Part shown: positions 1 to 8,709 of the stretch, piece after piece
How the letters are laid out: each line of letters opens with the position of its first letter
How positions within the stretch are numbered: the first letter of the stretch is position 1
Origin: Methanobacteriota archaeon
Lineage (GTDB): Archaea > Thermoplasmatota > Thermoplasmata > UBA10834
Assembly (NCBI GenBank): GCA_020347565.1
Contig: CP070732.1
Coordinates: 1,313,187 to 1,377,186, forward strand
DNA: 64,000 nucleotides
Direction: 5' to 3'
Position numbers and translations under genes: made by a program
Notes under the pieces: model-generated
What the model was told of the DNA's origin: nothing
The model's input: only the letters and a program-made list of their open reading frames with translations
The model's database searches: none

Positions 1-599
1 GATGGAAGGTCGCGCCCGGGTTCTTCGCATGGTCGATCCCCGCCGGGGATGTCACGAGGGTCGGGCTCTGCACCTGGGGCAGGGAGCATGTCCCAGCGAC
101 GTTCCTTAAGAAGTTCCTCAAGGCGCCCGAGTTCGCGGGTATGGCCGAGATGTCGAGGGCTTCCGGCAGCATTCCGATCGGTGCTGGCAGGTCCGCCGTT
201 GACGGGCGGATCATGCTCGTGGGCGACGCCGCCTGCCACGCGAAGCCGCTGTCCGGCGGCGGCATCTACACGGGAATCAAGGGCGCCGAGCTATGCTCAG
301 AGGTCGTCTCCCGTCACCTCTCGGACCCTGGCGGCAGCCCACTGTCCGATTACGACGATCTGTGGTGGGATTCCTTCGGGCAGGAGCTGTCCAGGGCCTT
401 CAGGATACGGAAGGTGTTCCTGGCACTCACGGACAAGAAGATGGATCAGGCTCTGAGGCTGTTCGACGAGCCAGAGGTCAGGAGACTTGTCGAGGAGAGA
501 GGGGACATAGACCGCCCTTCAGCCCTTTCGGCGGAAGTTCTCAAGCTTGCTCCTAAACTTGCTCAGTTTTCCCCTCAGCTGATAAAATCTCTTCTCTAG
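1..599 (+). CDS. Geranylgeranyl reductase family protein (5' truncated)
   Basis: Open from the window edge (reading frame starts at base 3) to a TAG stop. The visible C-terminal ~198 residues contain the FAD-binding motif RIMLVGDAACHAKPLSGGG, preceded by a GSIPIG stretch, as in archaeal digeranylgeranylglycerophospholipid reductases and related FAD enzymes that saturate the isoprenoid chains of membrane lipids. The N-terminal Rossmann dinucleotide-binding part lies outside the window, so substrate specificity cannot be judged. Its last ~27 codons overlap the 3' end of the convergent gene 519-1328. Confidence 0.85.
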   Translation, partial: WKVAPGFFAWSIPAGDVTRVGLCTWGREHVPATFLKKFLKAPEFAGMAEMSRASGSIPIGAGRSAVDGRIMLVGDAACHAKPLSGGGIYTGIKGAELCSEVVSRHLSDPGGSPLSDYDDLWWDSFGQELSRAFRIRKVFLALTDKKMDQALRLFDEPEVRRLVEERGDIDRPSALSAEVLKLAPKLAQFSPQLIKSLL

Positions 600-1328
600 G
601 CCTGGATACCTGCCAGGGTTGTCGAGGACGAAGTAGTAGAGCGCCAGGAAGGCGGTGCCCCCACAGCCTGCGACCAACAACGCCAAGGGCCACCTCGGTA
701 TGGGTATCTTGAGGCCGAAGGATGAGTCGGGTATCAATCCGTCGACCCCCAGCTCGTTCATGTAGGTAACGTTGACGATGCTGTCCTCCGGGCTGAAGGA
801 TACCATCTCGCTCCACTGCTCATCGGTGAAGAACCCCTTGGACTTCAACGCGACGGTCGTGTTGTTGGCCTCGAAGTTGAACTCGAGGCTGAGCCTGACG
901 AAGTAAGTGCTCTGCATGAAGTACGATCCGTGGGGTGTGCTCCTCTTAGTCGAGATGTCGAGGGCGATTCTCTCCGTTTCCCCCAGCTCGAGCGCCTCGA
1001 GTTCGACCACCCTCTCGGGGCTGCCATTGTCGAACAAGGGAGGGTTGTCGAAATCATCGTCGACGTCCCTGACCTCCTCCTGTGTGGCGTAGCGGTAGAT
1101 GCCCACCGTCACCGTCACGTTGTGCATCTCGGCTGACGGGTCGTCGTATGGGTTCGTCAGGTTGAATTCGAACGTGAGTGAGTCGCCTGGCGCGATGGTC
1201 GGCGTGACGAAGTCCGAGAACATGTTGTTGGCATACCGTGGCGACCCGGGCGACGCGATGTCGGCCGAGACGGGGCTCTGCAGCACGACAAGCAAGCACA
1301 ACGAAATCGCCGCGAGAAAGCGCCTCAT
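519..1328 (-). CDS. Secreted, C-terminally membrane-anchored protein of unknown function
   Basis: 269 residues. A signal peptide (MRRF then a hydrophobic stretch ending in VSADIA, residues 1-24) is followed by a beta-rich extracellular region with several N-x-S/T sequons, one transmembrane helix around residues 215-235, and a short basic cytoplasmic tail (FRSKLENFRRKG). This type-I topology suggests a cell-surface protein. I do not recognise a named family. It converges on the geranylgeranyl reductase gene and overlaps its end by 81 bases on the opposite strand, which is long for this window. Confidence 0.75.
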   Translation of the reverse strand: MRRFLAAISLCLLVVLQSPVSADIASPGSPRYANNMFSDFVTPTIAPGDSLTFEFNLTNPYDDPSAEMHNVTVTVGIYRYATQEEVRDVDDDFDNPPLFDNGSPERVVELEALELGETERIALDISTKRSTPHGSYFMQSTYFVRLSLEFNFEANNTTVALKSKGFFTDEQWSEMVSFSPEDSIVNVTYMNELGVDGLIPDSSFGLKIPIPRWPLALLVAGCGGTAFLALYYFVLDNPGRYPGLEKRFYQLRGKLSKFRSKLENFRRKG

Positions 1329-1436
1329 ATCGAGCGAGGAAAACCCAGGGAACTATTTTACTTTTGGCCAGAAGACAGCCGATGTTCCATCCGCATCCTC
1401 GGAAGCGTTATAGTCCATGCCAGCGTTCTCGCGTCC

Positions 1437-2465
1437 GTGCTCGGTCTGAGGATCGGAAGACGGGACGCTGAGGATGCCAGGAGACGCCTGACCTCCGCGG
1501 GGCTCATCGACAGGTCAAGGGAGATCGCGGAAGAGGAGGGGCATGCGGTGATACCCCTTACAGGCAGTCCTCCGGACGGCCTTCTGTCAGGCATCGACCA
1601 TCGGGTCGTGGACCGCGATTTCAAGCTCAGGCGCACCAGGGAGGATCCCATAGACGAGATCAGGAGGATGGCGGAAGTGCCCGACGAGCTTCGGCACACG
1701 CTGCCGTCCAAGTGGGAGCTGGTGGGGGATGTGCTAGTCATTCGGCTCCCCCCACAGCTCGAGGGTTTCAAGCGGGAGGCTGCCGAGGCGTACGCGCGCG
1801 TTCTCGGCGCCAAGTCGGTCTTGCAGGACGTCGGCGGCATAACCGGCGAGCTGAGGACGCCTTCGGTGGAGCGCATAATCGGTGACAGCGCGGTGACCGT
1901 CCACAAGGAGAACGGCGTGCTGTTCAAGCTGGACCTGGAGAAGGTCATGTTCTCATCGGGAAACGTCGACGAGCGCGTGCGCGTGTCCAGGCTCGAATGC
2001 GACGGCGAGGTCGTGGTCGACATGTTCGCCGGAATCGGCTACTTCTCCCTCCCGATGGCTGTCCATCGGCGTCCCGAGCGTGTCGTCTCCTGCGAGATGA
2101 ACCCGGTCGCCTTCCAGTACTTGGCGGAGAACGTGCGTCTGAACGGTGTCGAGGACACCGTCGAACCAGTCCGTGGGGACAACCGCGTGCTCCGCGGCAG
2201 CTCTTTCGCGGACCGCGTTCTGATGGGATACGTCAAGACGACTCACGAATTCCTTGGAACCGCCTTCAGGGTTCTCAGGAGCGGAGGTGTCGTGCACTAT
2301 CATGAAACGTGTCCGTGCGATCTGCTCCCCGACAGACCGGTTCAACGCCTCGCCTCCGCGCTGCCCGACGGTCGCGTTGACGTGCTCGGCGTCAGGGAGG
2401 TCAAATCCTACTCTCCGGGCATAAGCCATGTGGTCGTCGACGCTAGGGTGCTCAAGAACGATTGA
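1437..2465 (+). CDS. taw2: tRNA wybutosine-synthesizing protein 2 homologue (Taw2; Trm5/TYW2 family)
   Basis: 342 residues with a GTG start. The C-terminal class-I SAM domain shows VVDMFAGIGYFSLPM (motif I, ~residue 195), then MGYVKTTHEFL and HYHETCP. The MGYV motif in place of the NPP-type loop of Trm5 methyltransferases is typical of the Taw2/TYW2 branch, which transfers the 3-amino-3-carboxypropyl group of SAM to the tricyclic base at position 37 of tRNA-Phe. The N-terminal part (~residues 1-110) matches the D1/D2 region of the family. Trm5 is the main alternative. The gene ends 14 bases inside the convergent gene 2452-4008. Confidence 0.8.
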   Translation: MLGLRIGRRDAEDARRRLTSAGLIDRSREIAEEEGHAVIPLTGSPPDGLLSGIDHRVVDRDFKLRRTREDPIDEIRRMAEVPDELRHTLPSKWELVGDVLVIRLPPQLEGFKREAAEAYARVLGAKSVLQDVGGITGELRTPSVERIIGDSAVTVHKENGVLFKLDLEKVMFSSGNVDERVRVSRLECDGEVVVDMFAGIGYFSLPMAVHRRPERVVSCEMNPVAFQYLAENVRLNGVEDTVEPVRGDNRVLRGSSFADRVLMGYVKTTHEFLGTAFRVLRSGGVVHYHETCPCDLLPDRPVQRLASALPDGRVDVLGVREVKSYSPGISHVVVDARVLKND

Positions 2466-4008
2466 CTTCCTCCGTCACGCCCGCCTCTCTGAGGAATGTC
2501 GTGAAGGCCTTGTGGTGCTCCTCCGGGTCTTCGCTCTCGAGGAGATCTGTGGCAAACTTCTTGAGGTGCTTGCCGAACTCCCTCTCCTCGTTCGTGAACT
2601 TCCATTCCTTCGTCGTGATGCCCAGGGATAGGTTGAACGCATGCACGATGGACCTCTTCCTGTGGTCGGAAGAGGTCTCACCGTCCAGCAAAGCGATGGC
2701 TGAGGAGCTTCCTCCGGTCTTGTATGTCCTGGCGACGTCATCCACGAACCTGCCGTATGTGGATAGCGCGCGATACCGCGGCATCTTCGCAGCGGCCGCC
2801 TCGCGTTCCGCCTCCTTCACCGCCCTCCGAATGGATTTCATCGGCGACGCCACCGTGCCCTCTCCGTCGTCGAAGTACTTGTCGGCCAAGGCCTCCGAGA
2901 CGACGGCCCTGAGCGAATCCCTGCCGCGCTTCTTCCAGTGCGTGGACAACAGCTTGTTGACGGTCTCTCCGCTGCCGACCACGACCGGGTGGCCTATGTC
3001 CTCAAGCAACCCCTTTAACGCCTTAGCCTCGACCTGGTCGTCAGTCATGTCGCCGACGAACGCGTCGATATCGGCCCCGTAGCACACGTAGCCCTTGACG
3101 AAGACCCTGCGCGATTCGAGTTTGAGGTTCTCCATCAAATCCTCCATGTGCTTGTCGATAAGCTCTCTGTCGCTGATCTTTCCGGAAGAGTACTCCTCAA
3201 GCAGTTCCCGGTCTACGGGCCTGTCCAGGAGGCCGGCGCAATCGCCCGATTCGTCTTTCAGTGGCCGGACGACCGATACTTCGATGTTGTCCAGCACGTT
3301 CGGGACTGCCATGCCCTCGGCGAGCCGGGACAGGGTGTTCCTTCCCTTGACCGTGCACTGGTCGCAGAGCAACACGCTGAGTTCCGAACCGGCCCAGCGG
3401 AACTCCACATGGTCAGACTCCTCGGGGTCGTGTGGGCACAGCAGCCTGTCACCGTCCTGCCTAGTCGCGCCGACGTCGTGGGCGGCCTTCCTGATGTAGT
3501 CCGGCGGGGGCACGGGCTCTCGCCCGGTGCATATGAAGCTGTCTCCAAATGAGTAGAAGTGCAGCCTGCCCCTCTTCACCAGATCCAGCACCGACAGCAC
3601 TCTCCACTGCGGCGAATCGTAGTTCTGGACCCCGATCAGCTTCTCCCTCGGGGTCTTGCCCCTAAGGGCGAACATCACCGTACCCTTCGGGTACCTGGCC
3701 GATGCGAGGTACGGGGCCTTCTTGTCGTGTGCCAGCCCGACCGTTGCTGCGTATGCGCGGGCTATCTTGTCGCCCTTGCGCGACAGCTTGGCGAGCTTGA
3801 CCGGGTCGTCGCTGACCTTGGCCGCCCTCTCAAGATGCAGACGCGTCCTGATGAACGGACAGGCCCTGCAGCTCTTGGAGCACTTGGGGAGGATGAGTCC
3901 ATAGTCCTCCTTGAGCGCCTCGGCCTTCGCGAGGAGATCTTTCTCCCTCACCTTCGAGGTTATCCGAGCGTTGACCCGGAGCCTCATCTTCCTCTTGTCT
4001 ATAGGCAT
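2452..4008 (-). CDS. Conserved archaeal-type protein with two Cys clusters, unknown function
   Basis: 518 residues from the ATG at 4008 (an ATG at 4023 would add five residues). The N-terminal third has a C-x3-C-x2-C cluster (C43, C47, C50), and a second set (C191 and the C-x2-C pair C215/C218) looks like a zinc ribbon or an Fe-S ligand set. The middle and C-terminal parts are charged and helical, with no transmembrane segment. No family is recognised with confidence. Basic N-terminus (KRKMRLRVNARITSKVRE) and the Cys clusters would suit nucleic-acid binding, but this is inference. It is divergently transcribed from the DUF835 gene. Confidence 0.7.
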   Translation of the reverse strand: MPIDKRKMRLRVNARITSKVREKDLLAKAEALKEDYGLILPKCSKSCRACPFIRTRLHLERAAKVSDDPVKLAKLSRKGDKIARAYAATVGLAHDKKAPYLASARYPKGTVMFALRGKTPREKLIGVQNYDSPQWRVLSVLDLVKRGRLHFYSFGDSFICTGREPVPPPDYIRKAAHDVGATRQDGDRLLCPHDPEESDHVEFRWAGSELSVLLCDQCTVKGRNTLSRLAEGMAVPNVLDNIEVSVVRPLKDESGDCAGLLDRPVDRELLEEYSSGKISDRELIDKHMEDLMENLKLESRRVFVKGYVCYGADIDAFVGDMTDDQVEAKALKGLLEDIGHPVVVGSGETVNKLLSTHWKKRGRDSLRAVVSEALADKYFDDGEGTVASPMKSIRRAVKEAEREAAAAKMPRYRALSTYGRFVDDVARTYKTGGSSSAIALLDGETSSDHRKRSIVHAFNLSLGITTKEWKFTNEEREFGKHLKKFATDLLESEDPEEHHKAFTTFLREAGVTEEVNRS

Positions 4009-4088
4009 GATCGGCCCCACCATAAGAGGCGACCGTAATATGTTTTTTCCATGCCGAACGCTCGCTGTAGACGCTTTCGACCGTGAAA

Positions 4089-4100
4089 GACTATTTAGTC
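4089..4100 (+). promoter_or_regulatory. TATA-like box for the DUF835 gene
   Basis: GACTATTTAGTC is a palindromic AT-rich element in GC-rich surroundings. A start site ~25 nt downstream (~4120) would lie before the ATG at 4143 and after the upstream in-frame GTG at 4083, which argues for the shorter protein. Confidence 0.45.
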
Positions 4101-4142
4101 TGGCCGAGCCATAGGGAAGCCTGCGGGAAGCGGATGGGGCCG

Positions 4143-4874
4143 ATGTCTCAGGATGAGGAGTTCGCAAAGGGTTTCCTCAGGGGTTTCCGCGAGGGCCTGC
4201 AGGACGCCTGGGATGAGATCATCAAACTCTCAACAAAGGGATACACGTCCAGAGAACTCCAGATAATGGCGAAGACGAAGAAGTCGATGTTGGCGCAGAA
4301 GGTCAACGCAAAGGCGGCGGAGATTGAGCGGTTGCTCGGCAAGCGCGTGTTCGCCGCGGAGCAGGAGGACGCCTCCCCCGCCTCGGCAAGCGAAGTGACG
4401 CTCATGCCCGGATGGAGCTATGTCGTCCGCGAAGAGCGCCCAGACAGGAGTTTCTCGCTGTTCTCCAAGCTGCTCTCGAGGGGCGGTGCAGGGCTGTGCA
4501 TTTCGAGGACTCATCCCGACACACTCAAGCAGAAGTACGGCTTCGAGGCTATGAGCCTCTGGCTAACGAAGACCGAGTCGTCGAAGGCATCCGATGACAG
4601 CGAGGGTCTGGAATACGTGTCGCCAAACAACCTCGCAAGGCTCGCATCGGCCGTCCGGGAGTTCCTTTCCAAGAACAAGAACGGAGCCATCATCATAGAG
4701 GGCCTGGAGTATCTGAACACCCAGAACGACTTCAAAAGTGTCCTCAAGTTCATCCAGCTGATCAACGAGCAGATCGTCCTTGACAAGGGCTACCTGATGA
4801 TTCCCGTGGACAAGGCCACGATGGACGCGCGGGAGTTCTCCCTCGTAGAGAGGGAGATGAGCCAGATGCTGTAG
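4143..4874 (+). CDS. DUF835 domain protein
   Basis: 243 residues. The N-terminal ~85 residues are helical (KGFLRGFREGLQDAWDEII, then a Lys-rich segment). Residues ~95-243 match the archaeal DUF835 domain: it opens with GWSYVVREERPDRSFSLF, continues with CISRTHPDTLKQKYG, and contains the hydrophobic core NGAIIIEGLEYLNTQNDF. DUF835 proteins are widespread in Euryarchaeota, often attached to sensor or signalling modules, with no assigned biochemical function. An ATG at 4134 is possible. Stop is TAG. Cytosolic. Confidence 0.75.
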   Translation: MSQDEEFAKGFLRGFREGLQDAWDEIIKLSTKGYTSRELQIMAKTKKSMLAQKVNAKAAEIERLLGKRVFAAEQEDASPASASEVTLMPGWSYVVREERPDRSFSLFSKLLSRGGAGLCISRTHPDTLKQKYGFEAMSLWLTKTESSKASDDSEGLEYVSPNNLARLASAVREFLSKNKNGAIIIEGLEYLNTQNDFKSVLKFIQLINEQIVLDKGYLMIPVDKATMDAREFSLVEREMSQML

Positions 4875-4891
4875 TCCGTACAGCCGCCTTG

Positions 4892-5335
4892 TCACTGGAC
4901 TATCTTCGTGGGCTCGAGCTCGCGCATCCTTATGCCTGGCTTCGGCGCCGTCTTCCCCCAGAAGAACGAGCCAGGTATCTTCCCCGTGTTCTGTACCATG
5001 TACTTCCATCCTGGCGGGTATGATACCACGTCTCCCTCCTGGAGGACGAAGCTCTGGCCGCTCCGCTTCCTCAGCTCTGCGGCGCTCTTGCCGTACCACA
5101 CGGTGAAGACTCCCTGCGCGATCATGTAGAACTCGTGCGATGGTCCGTACCATTCGTCCGCCGTCCCGTCATCCGTCTCCTCGAGTGAGAACACGATGGT
5201 GGTCATCCCAGGCTCCATGAAGTAGAGCCCCAAATCCCACGCCTCGTTCTTGACGAAAGTCGTCTGCAGACCGTCCTTGTACACCTCTGTCTTCACGTCG
5301 GATACCCGTGTCACGTTCGGCTTCTCTTCTTCCAT
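4892..5335 (-). CDS. Cupin-domain protein
   Basis: 147 residues; single-domain cupin beta-barrel with the motif pair around GPSHEFYMIAQGVFTVWYG and, ~35 residues later, LQEGDVVSYPPGWKYMVQN. Only one His and an adjacent Glu of the usual metal-binding set are obvious, so metal dependence is uncertain. The start is set by the Shine-Dalgarno GGAGG seven bases before the ATG at 5335; an upstream in-frame start at 5362 would overlap the M24 gene. It is the last gene of a probable operon with the M24 peptidase and the C45 hydrolase. Confidence 0.8.
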   Translation of the reverse strand: MEEEKPNVTRVSDVKTEVYKDGLQTTFVKNEAWDLGLYFMEPGMTTIVFSLEETDDGTADEWYGPSHEFYMIAQGVFTVWYGKSAAELRKRSGQSFVLQEGDVVSYPPGWKYMVQNTGKIPGSFFWGKTAPKPGIRMRELEPTKIVQ

Positions 5336-5355
5336 TCCATTGCCTCCTGGTTCTG

Positions 5356-6531
5356 CTAACACTCGATGATCTCCTGGCGAAGGGTCGATAGCCGCTTCCC
5401 GCCCGATGACGAGACTACGACCTCATCCTCGAGCTGCAGGTCCCCCGCCTTGGGCAACGTTATCTGCGGCTCGATTGACAGGACCATGCCCTCCTCCAAC
5501 ACGCTGTCCTCGTAGATAGGGTCGTTTCGTATGTACTCGTATCCAACGAAGGGCCACTCGTGCACCTCCAACCCTATCCCGTGGCCGACGCCGGAAAAAT
5601 CGCCCTCGAACTCCTCCGCCATCACCTCCGCGACCGCCTCGTTGACAGCTGAAGCGGCGACGCCTGGCCTGCATTGCTTCCTGGCGGCTTCGAACGCATC
5701 AGCGAGTACGCGGTATGCGGCTCGGTTCGGCGGCGGTACCGGTCCGAGCGAGAGCGACCTGGACATGTCGCAGCAGTACCCCCTGGACATCATGCCAGTG
5801 TCGACGTTGAAGAGGTCGCCTTCCGCGAGCTTCCTGTCGCCGCAATACCACCACCAATCGAGGTGTTTGGGGTCCGAACCAAAAGTGACCATCGTATGGT
5901 GCGGGAACGCTTCCGAGCCCGCCTCCCTGCAGGCCTTCTCCATCTCGGCCACCAGGGTCCTCTCGCTGACGCCGGCCCGCGCGTGCTCCCTTAGCGCTTC
6001 GAAGCCCTTCTCCGCTATCGCGACGGCGTCTGAAATGCACCCGATCTCGTAAGGCGACTTCACCGAGCGGGCCCGCTCCAGTATCTTCGACGCAAAGGCG
6101 AGCTTATTCCCTCGCAGCTCCAATCTCAGCCCATCTACGAGCTTAGGATCGACCGAGTACTCCCCCGCGATTCCGACCGAGGCGTCGCCAAGGCGATTCT
6201 CGTCCAGGTACTGTCTTATCAGGGCCACGGGGTCCTGCGCCTTCTTCCTGACGTCTATCCACGTGCAGTCGGACGGGAAGAAGTCCGCGGAGTCGATCAT
6301 CAGCACGGCGCCAAGGTCCACGTCGAGGGGGAGGATCATCATCGTGTTCCCGAAATAGGGCTCGTATCCGGAGAGGTACATCACATGCCCTCTCTGACCG
6401 TAACGCATGCTGCCAGGAGAGGAGAACACGGCGAGCACTTCGATGCCTTCGCGCTCCATAGCTCCGCGGACGATCTTGACGCGCGACGTGAACTCCTCCT
6501 TGGGGAATCTGAGCCCAGACACGAGGCTCAA
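5356..6531 (-). CDS. M24 family metallopeptidase (Xaa-Pro peptidase-like)
   Basis: 391 residues: N-terminal creatinase/prolidase-like domain (~1-160) and a C-terminal pita-bread domain. The metal ligands are visible in order: Asp in NVDTGMMSRG, Asp in CCDMSRS, His in GVGHGIGLEVHE, Glu in LSIEPQI and Glu in LEDEVVV. The family cleaves X-Pro peptides or related amide substrates such as creatine. Its position between the C45 hydrolase and the cupin gene suggests a joint role in breaking down one class of N-acyl or peptide substrate (inference). Stop is TAG. Cytosolic. Confidence 0.88.
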   Translation of the reverse strand: MSLVSGLRFPKEEFTSRVKIVRGAMEREGIEVLAVFSSPGSMRYGQRGHVMYLSGYEPYFGNTMMILPLDVDLGAVLMIDSADFFPSDCTWIDVRKKAQDPVALIRQYLDENRLGDASVGIAGEYSVDPKLVDGLRLELRGNKLAFASKILERARSVKSPYEIGCISDAVAIAEKGFEALREHARAGVSERTLVAEMEKACREAGSEAFPHHTMVTFGSDPKHLDWWWYCGDRKLAEGDLFNVDTGMMSRGYCCDMSRSLSLGPVPPPNRAAYRVLADAFEAARKQCRPGVAASAVNEAVAEVMAEEFEGDFSGVGHGIGLEVHEWPFVGYEYIRNDPIYEDSVLEEGMVLSIEPQITLPKAGDLQLEDEVVVSSSGGKRLSTLRQEIIEC

Positions 6532-6611
6532 AACGCGCTGCAGAGAGTAAAAGCCTTTGCCGGTCCGGGTCAGGTCGGCTTCTTCGGCTTGCCCCAGGTG
6601 CGCGGCTCGGT

Positions 6612-7688
6612 TCAGATGTTGTGCTGTTCGAACCTACCCTGACACGGGTTGCCCAGACACAGGTGCATGCGTTTTCGGCCGAGGTCCATCACGACGGCAT
6701 ATGTGGTCTTCGAGCGCTCGTGGACGGGCTCGTCCCTGTGCGGATGTGAACAGATCGATGATGGACGGTTGACATGGTCCTTAAGGATGCCCGCGAGAGA
6801 GTCGACCGTGAACGTGCCCAGTTGGCCGCGCACGAGCCTCGTCGCCCTGTTGAGCCTTACGACGCTTCCTGAAGCCCCTGCCAGAGTCCTGCCTCCTGGC
6901 GGGCCGAACAGCGTCTCGTACTTCAGCATTTTCGGGTGAAGGTAGTGGTTCGTATGCACCAAGTAGCCGTTCTCAGGATACAGCGTTGCGAAGTCGGTGG
7001 CGGAGCCCTCGACACAGTACATCTCGCCGCTGGTGTGACATATGTTGTTGTTGTAGCTCGACGCCTTGTGCGCTGGCGCGGCCGCCGACAACGCCTCTCC
7101 CAAGGTCCTCGAAGAGAGCACCTTCGGCGCGACCATCAGCTTGGGAAGGCCAATCCTGGTATCGTTCTGATAGAGCGAGTTGCCGGTGACGCTGATCCCT
7201 GCGGAGTTCATGCCGGTTATCCATTCAAGCCCCGCATGCGTCACGACCAGCACCGCCGGCTTGTTCTTCGGTTTCGCTCTGACGAGGACCACGTGTTTCT
7301 GCGATCTGACGGTCCAATCCTCCGTGTGAGCCGAGTAGACGCCGCCGTCCGCAGTGACTTCGCCGTTGACCATAATGTCGGTGCAGAGCCCTTTCTCCTC
7401 GAGGCAGAACAGGGCCAGAGTCTCCTCGAAGGTCAGCCCTGAACCCTTCGCGTGCCCCTCGATGAGCGACAGCTGATCAGCGTGGTAATCCTCGACGAAT
7501 GGCAAGTACTGGTCAACGTTTCGGAGCGCCCTGTCCCACGGAATCTGTGATTTCTTCAGTGCCTCCTTGGCTTCGGAGACCATCGCGCGTGCCTCCCTCT
7601 TGCACGCTGACCCGAGCTTCCTGCCGATGTTCGCGTACGTACCCGATGCCTCGACGGTTTTCAAGCGGCGTTTCCTGGAATCTGCCAT
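6612..7688 (-). CDS. C45 family autoproteolytic acyltransferase/hydrolase
   Basis: 358 residues. Resembles the acyl-CoA:6-aminopenicillanic acid acyltransferase family (peptidase C45, Ntn fold): ~100 residues of helical prosegment, then GLCTDIM, where Cys102 is the expected N-terminal nucleophile after self-cleavage, then HTEDW, VTHAGLEWITGMNSAGI and a C-terminal region ending in KTTYAVVMDL, as expected for this family. The residue before the Cys is Leu rather than the usual Gly. Archaeal members probably hydrolyse N-acyl or small amide bonds; the substrate is unknown. First gene of the C45-M24-cupin set, 80 bases upstream of the M24 gene. Confidence 0.8.
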   Translation of the reverse strand: MADSRKRRLKTVEASGTYANIGRKLGSACKREARAMVSEAKEALKKSQIPWDRALRNVDQYLPFVEDYHADQLSLIEGHAKGSGLTFEETLALFCLEEKGLCTDIMVNGEVTADGGVYSAHTEDWTVRSQKHVVLVRAKPKNKPAVLVVTHAGLEWITGMNSAGISVTGNSLYQNDTRIGLPKLMVAPKVLSSRTLGEALSAAAPAHKASSYNNNICHTSGEMYCVEGSATDFATLYPENGYLVHTNHYLHPKMLKYETLFGPPGGRTLAGASGSVVRLNRATRLVRGQLGTFTVDSLAGILKDHVNRPSSICSHPHRDEPVHERSKTTYAVVMDLGRKRMHLCLGNPCQGRFEQHNI

Positions 7689-7848
7689 CTCTGCTCCTGG
7701 AGATGACGGGCAGGACAGGATATAAGCTGTGCGTTGAAGGCATCTACAGATGAACCTCAGAACTGGTCGCCGTGCAGCGCCCGGTCGACCTTCCGCCTCT
7801 CGTACGGCGATGCCAGGGATGCGTCTCTCAGCCCCCGATATCTGGGAG

Positions 7849-7923
7849 TGCTCCCGCCGGGATTCGAACCCGGGTGTCCAGCTCGAAAGGCTGGAATGAT
7901 TGACCGGACTACACTACGGGAGC
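7849..7923 (-). tRNA. tRNA-Glu (anticodon UUC)
   Basis: On the minus strand the sequence folds as a full cloverleaf: acceptor GCTCCCG/CGGGAGC, D-arm with GTGTAGTCCGGTCAATCA, anticodon stem CCAGC/GCTGG enclosing loop CTTTCGA (anticodon TTC), T-arm CCGGG-TTCGAAT-CCCGG, discriminator A. No intron and no encoded CCA. A TATA-like element lies ~40 nt upstream (7961-7968). Confidence 0.96.
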
Positions 7924-7960
7924 AGTGGGCCTGGCGGTATCTCGGCCTATAGCCTGTCCG

Positions 7961-7968
7961 TATATAAT
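7961..7968 (-). promoter_or_regulatory. TATA box shared by tRNA-Glu and the divergent ACT-protein region
   Basis: TATATAAT lies 38 nt before the tRNA 5' end, a normal distance for an archaeal tRNA promoter. The element is nearly symmetric and could also work rightward, but the ACT gene has its own AT-rich box (GATTTAAG, 7986-7993) 27-30 nt before its ATG. Confidence 0.5.
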
Positions 7969-8019
7969 GATTCTCGGAGCCAAAGGATTTAAGGTGGCCG
8001 CTGGGGATTCGTCCCATCA

Positions 8020-8709
8020 ATGGAGAAGGTAAAGGACAAGCCCACGGTGGCAGAGACCACCAGGAAGTACATCGACCGGCATCCGAGCATCAGGGACTGC
8101 ATCAGCAAGGACCTGATCAACTTCTCGTCGCTCGCGAGGAGGATAATGAAGGACACGGGCGTGAAGCACGAGGAGGCGGTCCTCGCCGCGAGCCGCAGGT
8201 ATGCGGCGAAGCTGTCCAAGACGGATTTCGAGGGCGGCATCATGAAGGTCTTCGAGGAGAGCAGGCTCGAGCTGAAGACCAGGATATGCATCGTCGTGGC
8301 GAAGAACGAGTGGATAGTCCTCAAGAACCTCGAGGACGTGGTCAGGCGCATACTGTCCGAGAAGAGCATCATGCAGGTCATGCAGAGCGCGAACGGCATA
8401 ACCGTCGTCTCGGAGGACAAGTACCTCCCTAGCATCACGCGTGCGATCGGTCACGACCACATTATAAGCGTCCGCCAGAACCTGGCGGAGATCACGGTCA
8501 AGAGCCCAGCGAGCATAGAGGAGACACCCGGTGCGTTCGCCTACATAACTTCGATGCTCTCAGAGCAGGGCATCAATCTCCTCGAGGTGGTGAGCTGTTA
8601 CACGGACACTATATTCGTTGTCACGAGGGAGGACATGATGCTCGCCTTCGACATCCTCTCCGGCTGCATCGAAGACAGGATCGCGACGAACGACATGCCA
8701 CAGGCGTGA
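8020..8709 (+). CDS. ACT-domain protein, putative amino-acid-responsive regulator
   Basis: 229 residues. N-terminal ~70 residues look like a helical DNA-binding or helper region (RKYIDRHPSIRDCISKDLIN, then SSLARRIMKDTG). Residues ~90-220 resemble tandem ACT-like folds, the second one beginning with PGAFAYITSMLSEQGINLLE and ending SCYTDTIFVV, as in aspartate-kinase-type ligand-binding domains. No kinase domain is present. Family members occur widely in Euryarchaeota without a demonstrated role. Being tail-to-tail with argH (stop codons abut) a link to amino-acid regulation is possible but not shown. Confidence 0.75.
   Translation: MEKVKDKPTVAETTRKYIDRHPSIRDCISKDLINFSSLARRIMKDTGVKHEEAVLAASRRYAAKLSKTDFEGGIMKVFEESRLELKTRICIVVAKNEWIVLKNLEDVVRRILSEKSIMQVMQSANGITVVSEDKYLPSITRAIGHDHIISVRQNLAEITVKSPASIEETPGAFAYITSMLSEQGINLLEVVSCYTDTIFVVTREDMMLAFDILSGCIEDRIATNDMPQA

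Noticed and set aside
7757..8020. Small minus-strand frame across the tRNA-Glu region
   Set aside because: It reads through the tRNA gene; the cloverleaf explains the sequence.
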